Assembly (NCBI RefSeq): GCF_000337575.1 | Contig: NZ_AOIM01000037.1 | Coordinates: 62,001-126,000 of the forward strand | Length of the DNA stretch: 64,000 nt | DNA from: Natrialba hulunbeirensis JCM 10989 | Lineage (GTDB): Archaea; Halobacteriota; Halobacteria; Halobacteriales; Natrialbaceae | Reading direction: 5' to 3' | Shown: positions 51,272-60,165 of the stretch, piece by piece | Layout of the letters: each line of letters opens with the position of its first letter | Position numbering within the stretch: position 1 is the stretch's first letter | Notes under the pieces: generated by a model | Told to the model about the DNA's origin: nothing | The model's input: the letters and a program-made list of their open reading frames with translations, nothing else | Databases searched by the model: none | Position numbers and translations under genes: made by a program

Positions 51272-52351
51272 TCACAACGACTGCAACTCACGCCAGAGCG
51301 CCGCTGCAACCATGAAGTCGCCGACCGCCGCATAGCCACGTTTGACGTAGGGCTTCCCCGTCACCCGATAGAGTTCGAGAAACGTCCCGACCGGCGCGAG
51401 ACAGCGCTCGACCCGCTCGACTTCCCGCCTCGCTCGCGCGTCGAACCCGTACCGTCGCAGGCCGACCGCGTACGCGAAACTGTTCCAGGGCCAGATCTGG
51501 GTATGGTAGTCCCGATGCAGCAAGAAAAACGGATGCACCTCCCGCGGTGAGAACGACGCCCCGCGCAACCGGAGTCCGTTCGGCGTCTCGAGTACCCCCA
51601 GCGAATTCACAATCGTCTCCGCCACCGACGGCTCGACGAGGCCGAAATACAACACGGGGACGTTCGCGTCGCAGGCGAGCACCGACGAACCCCGCCGTTC
51701 GTCGAAATACGACCCGTTCCACAGCCGCCCGAGCCCCTCGCGGAGTGCCGCCGAGCGCCCGGTGAACACCGTCGGAATCTCGCGGGACTCGAGTACCCTC
51801 GCCGCTGCGAGCAACAGTGCGGTGTTGTAGGCTTCCCGGGGCGCGGCGGCCGAGTCCCACCACGAACTGCCGGCACCGGTGACGAGACCGCGGTTCGAAT
51901 CGACGAATTTCCGGTCGTGGAGGGCGGCCAGTGTGGCGATCGATTCGGCATGGTACTCGAGTCGGTCCGCTTCGGCGAGCAAGAGCACCAGTGCGGGGAA
52001 GGTGTCGACGCCTTCGGCGGGCGTCGCGGCGTTGACGCTAGCGTCGGTGTGAAAGTCGGTGTAGAAGACGTTCGAGAGCTGGGAGACGAGCCAGTCACCA
52101 GTCGTGGCGACGGTCTCTTGGTAGCCGGCGGTGACCAGCCCGCGAGCGGCGAAACAGAGGTCTCGGGGCCAGACGCCGTGAAAGTGGCCACCGGATTCGA
52201 TGCCACCGGCGGCCCGTTCTGCGAGGATCGTTTCGGCGGCCTGCTCGAGTGATCCGTGATCGGGGTAGCCGTGTCGGCGAACGCGGGCGTAGTGTGCGAG
52301 GCGACGCGAGAGCTCGCGGCTGTAGTATCGCGTCGCCGAGAGTGGGCCCAT
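51272..52351 (-). CDS. six-hairpin glycosidase-like protein
   Basis: A 359-residue protein of the alpha/alpha-six-barrel glycosidase superfamily (glycogen-debranching/GH15/GH63-like). Marks are GGHFHGVWPRDLCFAARGLV near residue 55, the phrase SSWWDSAAAPREAYNTALLL and QIWPWNSFAYAVGLRRYGF near 290. It would hydrolyse an alpha-linked oligosaccharide; the substrate is unknown. No signal peptide. It starts two bases after the stop of the upstream gene, so the two are one operon. Confidence 0.82.
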   Translation of the reverse strand: MGPLSATRYYSRELSRRLAHYARVRRHGYPDHGSLEQAAETILAERAAGGIESGGHFHGVWPRDLCFAARGLVTAGYQETVATTGDWLVSQLSNVFYTDFHTDASVNAATPAEGVDTFPALVLLLAEADRLEYHAESIATLAALHDRKFVDSNRGLVTGAGSSWWDSAAAPREAYNTALLLAAARVLESREIPTVFTGRSAALREGLGRLWNGSYFDERRGSSVLACDANVPVLYFGLVEPSVAETIVNSLGVLETPNGLRLRGASFSPREVHPFFLLHRDYHTQIWPWNSFAYAVGLRRYGFDARARREVERVERCLAPVGTFLELYRVTGKPYVKRGYAAVGDFMVAAALWRELQSL

Positions 52352-52353
52352 GT

Positions 52354-53100
52354 TCAGGGGTTCGACTCGCCGCTCTCGTCTTCGTCGTCATCCTGGCTCT
52401 CGCTTCCGTTTTCGCTCTCGCCCTCGCCCCGGCCCTCGCTTTCGCTTTCACTTGCAGCGTCGCTCTCCTCGTCCGTCCCGTAGTCGGCCCCGATTTCGCC
52501 TTCGTCACCCTCGCCAGCCTCGCCCTCGTGGTCGTCCGACAGCTCCTCGCTTGGCGTTGCCTCCGGCTCTGTCCCTTCGGTCTGGGCGGGCTCTGCCTGT
52601 GTCGGATCCGGGCCGGTCGCCTCCGAGGCTTCGCTCATCGTCGCCGATTCCGAGACATCGATTTCGATCCCGTCGTCCTCCGTCTCGGTCTGGCGCGGAT
52701 CGCCGTTCTCGCCGTCGAGACTCGGTTTCGATCGGGGTTCCGCGTCGTCGGTGACGAACTCGATCGGAGAGGATGCACCAGACATCTCGTCTGCGCTGTC
52801 CTCGTCAGCAAACGAGCCAAGGTCGGTCTGTGTCCCCGTTCCACTCTCCTGTCGTTTCGAGAGGCCGTATCTGAGCAGGCCAACGCCAGCGGCACCGATC
52901 GGAATCGACCGAAGTTGGCCGCGAAGGAGCGCGCGGACGGCAGAGAGCACCAGAATCCCGCCACCGACCAGCGGGAGTGTTCCCGGTCTGGAACCCGCGT
53001 CGGGCGTCATCGCTCCGTCGGTTCCGTGTCCGTACCCGCTCGATTCGTCGTCGTCCCGATTCTGATCCCGGCCGTGACCGGAGGGAGTGTGTGCTGTCAT
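52354..53100 (-). CDS. membrane protein with long acidic C-terminal tail
   Basis: A 248-residue protein. After about 40 polar residues there is a hydrophobic region (LPLVGGGILVLSAVRALLRG, then RSIPIGAAGVGLLRYGL) that could form one or two membrane helices. The remaining 160 residues are acidic low-complexity sequence (Glu, Asp, Ser, Gly). I do not recognise a family. Two bases separate it from the glycosidase-like gene. ATG 53100 (MTAHTPSGHG) is chosen over the codon three positions upstream. Confidence 0.68.
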   Translation of the reverse strand: MTAHTPSGHGRDQNRDDDESSGYGHGTDGAMTPDAGSRPGTLPLVGGGILVLSAVRALLRGQLRSIPIGAAGVGLLRYGLSKRQESGTGTQTDLGSFADEDSADEMSGASSPIEFVTDDAEPRSKPSLDGENGDPRQTETEDDGIEIDVSESATMSEASEATGPDPTQAEPAQTEGTEPEATPSEELSDDHEGEAGEGDEGEIGADYGTDEESDAASESESEGRGEGESENGSESQDDDEDESGESNP

Positions 53101-53402
53101 CGATATCACCGAGTGCCGGGCGTGGATGCTGGGCGCTGTACGCTGCGCGTCGACCGTCCTCCGCCACTGTTCGCACGCCCGGCCTCACCGATGGTACCCG
53201 TCCCGGACGGTTGAAGGTTGGACCGGCAGATGACTACCACTCGCGAACGTCGGCGGCAAAAACAGCAGTGTTCGAATCAGTTCGCATCAGTTCGATTTCA
53301 GGGCGACGACGGATGACGGCGGACTGGCGATGAGGCGACGATAAGGCGACGCCAGACCACCGGACCAACGACCCACCATCAGCACACCACCAACATACCT
53401 CG
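53101..53402. other. intergenic region, no gene recognised
   Basis: About 300 bases between the leftward membrane-protein gene and the 3' end of folCP. It should contain the promoter of the former. The part near 53310-53400 is rich in GACGATAAGGCGACG-like and CCACC/CACCAC motifs. Nothing else was seen. Confidence 0.4.
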
Positions 53403-55928
53403 CTACGACGACTCCCAGTCGAACCGCTCCGGATCCCGCGCTGCAAGCGCTGTCCGGACCGCTGCAACGTTCTCCGGCACGTCGTGCACTCGGATGAGAT
53501 CCGCACCGCGATCCGCCGCGAGCGCGCTCGCCGCAACCGTCGCGTCACGCCGCTCGTCCGGCCCCTGGCCGACGTGTGCGAACATCGACTTGTGCGAGTG
53601 ACCGACGAGTACTGGATAGCCAAGCGCGCGGAACTCTCCGAGTCGGTCCAGAATCTCGAACGACTCCGCCGCCGACTTCCCAAAGCCAATTCCTGGATCG
53701 ACGACGATTTTCTCTCGGTCGACACCAGCCTTCTCAGCGAGTAACAACCGCTCTGCCAACTGATCGATTACGTCCTCGACGACGTCGTCGTAGGTCACCT
53801 CGCGGTCCGGGTCGACGATCGAATCGATACTGTGCATCACGATCAGCCCCGCGTCGTGTTCGGCCGCGACGAAGCGCATTTCGGGATCCTCGAGCCCGGA
53901 TACGTCGTTGATGATGTCCGCGCCGGCCTCGAGTGCGGCCTCGGCGACGGCCGCCTTTCGCGTGTCGATCGAGATGGCGACATCGAGGTCCACGATACGC
54001 TCGATAACGGGGACGACGCGTTCGATTTCGTCCTCGACTGGAACCGGCTCTGCACCGGGACGCGTGGACTCCCCGCCGATATCGATCACGTCTACGCCGG
54101 CCGAAACCATCGCCTCCGCGCGCTCGACGGCGTCTGCGAGTGCGTCGAACTCGCCGCCGTCGTGGAAGCTGTCGGGAGTGACATTGAGGATACCCATGAC
54201 GGCGGTACGGTCGGCCCAGGGTGGTGTCTCGGCACTGGTGGATGTGGGGGTCACGGCGTCCGACTCCGGAGTCGCATTGGAAGCCGACTCGAGACCAAGC
54301 GTCTCACCAATCTCACGAGCGACCGTCTCGAGTCCGTCCTCGTGATCGACGGTCGACACCAGTTGCTCGAACTGCGCGAGCGTTCCCATCAACACCACGT
54401 CGACGCGCTCGCCGTGATCGTCGTCCGCCCCCGACACGACACACTCACCGCCGAGACGTACCAGTTCGGTCTGTAGTCGCCTCGCCTGCGGCGACTGCAG
54501 GTTCGTCTTGACGACGCGGTGGAGCGCCTCGCCGTCGAAGCGGTCGACGTCGGCGTCGGAAACCTGTGCGGACTCGAGTGCATCCCGCGCGTCCGATCGG
54601 TCGCGGATTCGTTTGGTGATTCCGGTCGTCGTCCAGCGCGAGCGGGCCTCGGCGACGGCGAACAGCGAGCCCGTGATGAGGACGCAGTCGTCGGGGCCGG
54701 CGTCGGCGAGTGCCTGCGAGAGGGCGTCCTGAACGCTCTGTGTCGTCTTCACCTGAGCTACGCCGGCGCCATCGAAGACAGTCGCGAGCACGTCGCGATC
54801 CTCAGCACGGTCGAGTCCCGGCTCCGCCGTACGTACGGAGTCGGGTGTCGGTAACGCCGCGGCCATCTCGCGGTGGTCCTTGTCGTGCATCGCGCTGAAG
54901 ACGAGGTGGAGGTCGTCGAACTCGTAGGTTCCGAGCGTGGCGGCGAGTTGCTCGCACGCACCGGGATTGTGCGCGCCGTCCAGGACGACGAGCGGTTCGG
55001 TGCCCATCACTTCGAACCGGCCCGGCCAGTGGGCGTTTCGCAGGCCGCGGGCGAGTTCCTCGGTCGACACGTCTGCGACCTGCCGTGCAAGCGCGGCGGC
55101 GATGCCGGCGTTCTCTGCCTGATGGGTGCCAGGCAGCGGGATCTGCGTCGACACGGACCAATCGTCGGCGTCAATGGAGACGGCGGCTTCAGTGTGGTTC
55201 GCACGTCCGCCGTACTCGACGCGAACGTCTGGATCAGTCGTCTCGTCATCTGCTTCTGCCCCCTTCCCCCCACCCCTCGTTCCAACTGTAACGACATCGC
55301 CTGCAACCTCGCGAACGGACTCGAGTACCGGTCCGGTGACGCCCGTGACGAGCGGGGCGTCCGCGGGTGCGACGTGTGCCTTGTCGCGGGCGATTTCGGC
55401 TTCCGTCTCGCCCAGAATGCCGGTGTGTTCGAGCGTCACGCTCGTCACTGCACTCGCGACGGGATCGACGACGCTGGTTGCGTCGTACCGGCCGCCGATG
55501 CCGACCTCGAGAACGGCCACGTCGACGTTTTCGCGGCCGAACTGCCAGATCGCCATCGCGGTCATCGCCTCGAAGAACGTCGGCGAGTTTCCGTCGGCGG
55601 CCTGCTCGGTCAGGTAGTCGTGGACCGATTTGACGTACGTACAGACGGCCGAGCGAGGAATCTTCCGGCCGTCGACCTGAACACGCTCGCGGAGGTCCTC
55701 CAGGTGGGGAGAGGTGTAGAGTCCGACCGAGAGTCCCGCCTCGCGAAGCGTCTGTTCGACCATCCGCGCCGTACTGCCTTTGCCGTTCGAGCCGGCGACC
55801 TGCACGAACGCGACGTCCTCGTGTGGATCGTCGAGGGTTGCAAGTAGCTGCGCCGTCGACGCCGTCCCCGGCTTCGGCCGAAAGCGCCGCAAGCCGAAGA
55901 GAACGTCCGCCGCCTCGTGATACTCCAT
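53403..55928 (-). CDS. folCP: FolC-FolP fusion: dihydrofolate/folylpolyglutamate synthase plus dihydropteroate synthase
   Basis: An 841-residue fusion. Residues 1 to about 430 are the FolC ligase, with the ATP loop VAGSNGKGSTARMV at 44-57 and VLDGAHNPGACEQLA. A linker domain of about 130 residues follows, part of it rich in Thr, Ser and Pro. Residues from about 570 to 841 are dihydropteroate synthase: GILNVTPDSFHDGG, VIDIGGESTRPGAEPV, DIINDVSG, DPGIGFGKSAAES and GHSHKSMF. The two parts catalyse successive steps of folate synthesis. A fused gene of this type is known from Haloferax. ATG 55928 (MEYHEAADVLF) is the start; the frame upstream is not protein-like. Confidence 0.93.
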   Translation of the reverse strand: MEYHEAADVLFGLRRFRPKPGTASTAQLLATLDDPHEDVAFVQVAGSNGKGSTARMVEQTLREAGLSVGLYTSPHLEDLRERVQVDGRKIPRSAVCTYVKSVHDYLTEQAADGNSPTFFEAMTAMAIWQFGRENVDVAVLEVGIGGRYDATSVVDPVASAVTSVTLEHTGILGETEAEIARDKAHVAPADAPLVTGVTGPVLESVREVAGDVVTVGTRGGGKGAEADDETTDPDVRVEYGGRANHTEAAVSIDADDWSVSTQIPLPGTHQAENAGIAAALARQVADVSTEELARGLRNAHWPGRFEVMGTEPLVVLDGAHNPGACEQLAATLGTYEFDDLHLVFSAMHDKDHREMAAALPTPDSVRTAEPGLDRAEDRDVLATVFDGAGVAQVKTTQSVQDALSQALADAGPDDCVLITGSLFAVAEARSRWTTTGITKRIRDRSDARDALESAQVSDADVDRFDGEALHRVVKTNLQSPQARRLQTELVRLGGECVVSGADDDHGERVDVVLMGTLAQFEQLVSTVDHEDGLETVAREIGETLGLESASNATPESDAVTPTSTSAETPPWADRTAVMGILNVTPDSFHDGGEFDALADAVERAEAMVSAGVDVIDIGGESTRPGAEPVPVEDEIERVVPVIERIVDLDVAISIDTRKAAVAEAALEAGADIINDVSGLEDPEMRFVAAEHDAGLIVMHSIDSIVDPDREVTYDDVVEDVIDQLAERLLLAEKAGVDREKIVVDPGIGFGKSAAESFEILDRLGEFRALGYPVLVGHSHKSMFAHVGQGPDERRDATVAASALAADRGADLIRVHDVPENVAAVRTALAARDPERFDWESS

Positions 55929-56001
55929 ATCCGAACCACAGAGCCAGTCCGCTTTAGGGTGTCGGAGTCGGCCGTCAGTGGCCGCTTCTGAGACGCCGTT
56001 C

Positions 56002-56838
56002 TCACGTGGACGGCTGTCCGGCGAACCGACCACCGTCCCAACCGCCGACCTTCGTGCGCAGCCAGTACTCGACCGCCGCGGCGACGAGCAGACAGACCGC
56101 GTACGGGCCGAACAGAAGGATGTGCACGGGGCTGTCTGTGGTGACGAACACCTCGACTGCGAGCGCGTACGGAACCAGCGCGAACAGGACAAGCGGGACG
56201 ACAAGCCCGCGCGAAAGCAGCGCCGCCAGCGGAACCGCGGTGACGGCAGCTGCGACGATGAAGACAACGAACACCGACGCCGACGGTTGAATCCCCGACC
56301 GGAGCACGAGTAGCGCCGTCGCGAGGCCGACGAGTCCGGCAGCGGTGGCGATGATCCGACCGAGAGCGCTCCGCGAGAGCGGAAGCGATGGCAGGTTTCG
56401 AAGTCGTCCGTCGCCGACACCGTACCCCTGTCGGAGTCCGAACTCGACGAGCCCAGCCACGACGACCAGCGAGAGCCAGACGTACCACGTGTGCGCGTAA
56501 CTCGAGACGTGCGTTGGGCCCTCGACGATCACGTAGCCACCCAGTTCGCCCCACTCGGGCAGCGGCGTCGTGAGGTCGAGGTACACTGTCCCCGCGAGAA
56601 CGCCGAGAAAGGCGATCGCAGGAGTCAACAAGCGGGTATAGGACGTGATGAACACCGCGACGAATCCCAGCGCGAACCCCGCCAGTGCGAGCACCGCGAG
56701 TTGCGTGGGAGCGTCGAGTACCGGGTAGCTCCCGCGGACGAAAAGCGCCAGCACGCAGGTGACGTTCAGGAGGCCACCGATTGCACCAGCGGCGAGCGAT
56801 GGGACGGACGGTCGCTGTAGTGAGTCGATCGCTTTCAT
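56002..56838 (-). CDS. polytopic membrane protein of unknown function
   Basis: A 278-residue protein with about seven or eight membrane helices and few charged loops. No known motif was found. It lies 73 bases upstream of folCP on the same strand and could share its transcript, but no functional link is evident. Start MKAIDSLQRPSVPSLAAG gives a short cytoplasmic N-terminus before the first helix. Confidence 0.72.
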   Translation of the reverse strand: MKAIDSLQRPSVPSLAAGAIGGLLNVTCVLALFVRGSYPVLDAPTQLAVLALAGFALGFVAVFITSYTRLLTPAIAFLGVLAGTVYLDLTTPLPEWGELGGYVIVEGPTHVSSYAHTWYVWLSLVVVAGLVEFGLRQGYGVGDGRLRNLPSLPLSRSALGRIIATAAGLVGLATALLVLRSGIQPSASVFVVFIVAAAVTAVPLAALLSRGLVVPLVLFALVPYALAVEVFVTTDSPVHILLFGPYAVCLLVAAAVEYWLRTKVGGWDGGRFAGQPST

Positions 56839-56937
56839 ACGTGAGTGACGGCGAGACCTCGGATCACAGACAGGTACTCGAATCGCAGTCAGGTGAGCCA
56901 GTACGTTCGTGGAACTCGAGTTGGTTCCGACACTCGA

Positions 56938-57756
<819 letters not shown>

Positions 57757-57892
57757 ACTGATCGTTTCGCGTGCAGGGAGTTAAATTTGTGACATACTTA
57801 TCAGGATCGTCCAGTCTCGGTTGGCGGCTCAGGCAGAACAGAGAATGACAACGCTCCAAAGTGTTTATACCGGTCATCGTCCAACGGTCAGT

Positions 57893-57964
57893 ATGGCCCT
57901 TCCACTCCTCGCTTCCGTCGGTTCTCCGGCGGGTTACATACTGTGTCCTGGTGGTTCCCGATGA
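57893..57964 (+). CDS. 23-codon leader ORF overlapping the ABC permease start
   Basis: ATG at 57893 opens MALPLLASVGSPAGYILCPG and three more residues to a TGA at 57962-57964. That stop overlaps the permease ATG at 57961 (ATGA). A TATA box (TTTATA, 57864-57869) is centred 26-27 bases before this ATG, the normal leaderless spacing, so the mRNA probably begins at the leader ORF and not at the permease ATG. Ribosomes finishing it could restart on the permease. The peptide has no known motif; conservation would be needed to prove it. Confidence 0.55.
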   Translation: MALPLLASVGSPAGYILCPGGSR

Positions 57965-59619
57965 GTTCGCCCGCAACCGTCATCGCGCGAACGCAAGTCC
58001 GACGGACGATCCGGACCGTCGTCGGTGATCGAATGAAACTGCTCATGATGGCGGGGATCGCCCTCCTCGCGCTCGGTCCCGTCACTGCGGTTGGACTGTT
58101 GATCCTGCCCGCCTTCGGTGAGGAGGTCGCGACCGGTGCGGTCGACGCACCGATTGCACTCGAGATCGTTTCGGGCGTCACCGCACTCGCCTGGCTCTTT
58201 CTTATCCTCATGGCGGGGATTCGAACGTTTACCGCCGCTGCGAATCTCGACCAGCCCGCGCTCGTGTTGCTCTCCGCACCGCTTCGGTCGACGGTGATCG
58301 GAAATATCGTTGCCGAGATTCTCCTCTTTGCAATCTGGCTCGTGCCGCCGGTCGTGGTATACTCCGCCGCGTTCGCAAGCGGGGCGGGAACGGTGTTTCC
58401 CGCGCTCGCGATTCCGTTCGTCGCCGTCCTCCTGCTCGTTACCGCCGTCCCGATCGGCTTCGTGGTCGGTACCTGGGCTCGCCACCTGTTGACGGTCTAC
58501 GAGCCGATCGCGCGGTACCGGACGCCAGTTATTATCCTCCTTGCACTCGCGTACTTCGGCTCGATCGCCACCGGCTGGTTCGATACGGTCGCCACGTTCC
58601 TGTTCGACCTCGTCGGCGACGGCCCGCTTGGCTGGTTCGGCCACGTACTCTTCCTCGGCATTCCGACGATCGACCCCGATCCCACCGCCGTCGTCGGCGC
58701 GCTGGTCGGCTCGGCCATCCTGATCCCGGTCGCCGTCGCCATCGGCGTCGTCTCCGCTCGCGTTCACTGGTACGCCGATCCGGCGCGCATTCAGGACGAC
58801 ACCGAGCCTGCCGCGACTGGGGAGGGGAGCGACCGATTGTCCGCGTTCCTCGATCAGGGTCTCTCGAAACCGGTGCGGACGATGACCGTGACGACGATCC
58901 GACGAACGAAACGCTCACCGATCCGCCTCGCGTACGCCGCGTACCCGCTGTTCGGAATGCTCTTTTTCGCACAGGAGATCATCGAAGCAGGGACGGTGCC
59001 CAGCTATATCGCCGTGCTCCTCTGTCTGTACGTCGTCTGGGGAACCGGCGTCCTGTTCGCGCTCAACCCGCTCGGCGACTTCGGTCGAGCGCTTCCTGCC
59101 GTGATGACCTCGTCGGTTGCCGGGAAGACGGCCGTCCGAAGTCGCATTATCGCAAGTGCACTCGTCGGTGTCCCACTCGCTGTCGTCGTCTCGCTCTCGG
59201 TCGGCATCATCAGCCCACTCTCACTCGAGGAGACCGCCATGCTAGCAGCGGGGACGATTCTCGGCGCACTCGTTGCACCAGCCCTCGCAGTGGGCATCGG
59301 CTCGGCGTTTCCCCGGTTTGGGTCGGTCGCAGTCACCAGCAACAAGGAGGCCGTCATGCCGAGCAAGGTGGCCTTCCTCGTCTACTCGGCTGGAATCATC
59401 CTACCCACGATAGCCGCCGTCGTGCTGTACACGGAAGCCGCACCGCTGGCAGCGCAGATCGCTACTGCACTCATCGCAGCACTCCCGGAACTCGAGTTCA
59501 CGATCACCGGCGATCAACTCACGCTGGCCGCGTGGGCGGTGTTGATCGCCGGTATCGTCGCGCCGCCGGTTGCCTACCGCTACGCGGTCGAGCAGTTCGA
59601 CTGGTATCGGATCGACTAG
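57961..59619 (+). CDS. ABC transporter permease (ABC-2-like)
   Basis: A 552-residue membrane protein with about twelve helices. It starts MSSPATVIARTQVRRTIRT, with a charged N-terminal segment before the first helix, as in haloarchaeal ABC-2-like permeases paired with a soluble ATPase. A hydrophilic loop of about 60 residues near the middle carries TIRRTKRSPIRLAYAAYPLF, which could contact the ATPase. The likely ATPase is the divergent gene at 56938. Transported substrate unknown. A 23-codon ORF overlaps its start. Confidence 0.84.
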   Translation: MSSPATVIARTQVRRTIRTVVGDRMKLLMMAGIALLALGPVTAVGLLILPAFGEEVATGAVDAPIALEIVSGVTALAWLFLILMAGIRTFTAAANLDQPALVLLSAPLRSTVIGNIVAEILLFAIWLVPPVVVYSAAFASGAGTVFPALAIPFVAVLLLVTAVPIGFVVGTWARHLLTVYEPIARYRTPVIILLALAYFGSIATGWFDTVATFLFDLVGDGPLGWFGHVLFLGIPTIDPDPTAVVGALVGSAILIPVAVAIGVVSARVHWYADPARIQDDTEPAATGEGSDRLSAFLDQGLSKPVRTMTVTTIRRTKRSPIRLAYAAYPLFGMLFFAQEIIEAGTVPSYIAVLLCLYVVWGTGVLFALNPLGDFGRALPAVMTSSVAGKTAVRSRIIASALVGVPLAVVVSLSVGIISPLSLEETAMLAAGTILGALVAPALAVGIGSAFPRFGSVAVTSNKEAVMPSKVAFLVYSAGIILPTIAAVVLYTEAAPLAAQIATALIAALPELEFTITGDQLTLAAWAVLIAGIVAPPVAYRYAVEQFDWYRID

Positions 59620-59674
59620 GGCTGGGTTTGAGGGATGAAACGCTGCTAGAATCGGCGTACTCCCGCTCGTCCGC

Positions 59675-59896
59675 TCACGACTCCTCCTCTTTCCGATCTT
59701 CGATAAACAGCCGCACGCCCATCACCGGAATAAACAGGAAGAACGCGAGCAACATCATGCCGACAAAGATGGCGTTTGCGAACGCCGGCGACAGCGCCGG
59801 CGGCATCATCCACGAAGCCAGCACAAACCCACCGACGACGGAGATCACCACGAGGGCGTAGAGGTCGGTCCGTCGAACCGGGACTTCCTCGGACAT
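59675..59896 (-). CDS. small two-helix membrane protein
   Basis: A 73-residue protein read from ATG 59896 (MSEEVPVRRTDLYALVVISV). Two membrane helices are predicted, around residues 12-30 and 38-60 (AIFVGMMLLAFFLFIPVMGV), with an acidic/basic end (EDRKEEES). A TATA box (CTCTATATGG on the minus strand, about 59919-59928) is 24-32 bases before the start, supporting a real leaderless gene. Family unknown. It converges with the permease gene. Confidence 0.65.
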   Translation of the reverse strand: MSEEVPVRRTDLYALVVISVVGGFVLASWMMPPALSPAFANAIFVGMMLLAFFLFIPVMGVRLFIEDRKEEES

Positions 59897-60165
59897 AGTC
59901 GACCGTTGCAACTGGATCCATATAGAGTGTCGTATCTCACTCCTGCGGACCTGTGACCGAGTGCTGGGTTCGTCCACCTACTCGAGTTGGCAGCGACTCG
60001 AGTGGGTTCCTGCTGCAAAAAGCCAGTATGGGCCGAACCAATCGAAAGCAGGGTGAACGATGTCGACAACGGTGTGAAGAGGAGTCCCCCAGTTCGTCTC
60101 GTTGGGGAGCGAACGAGAACGCGTCCGACTGCAAACCAAACCGACTGCTGGGAGCGGGCCGAGAC

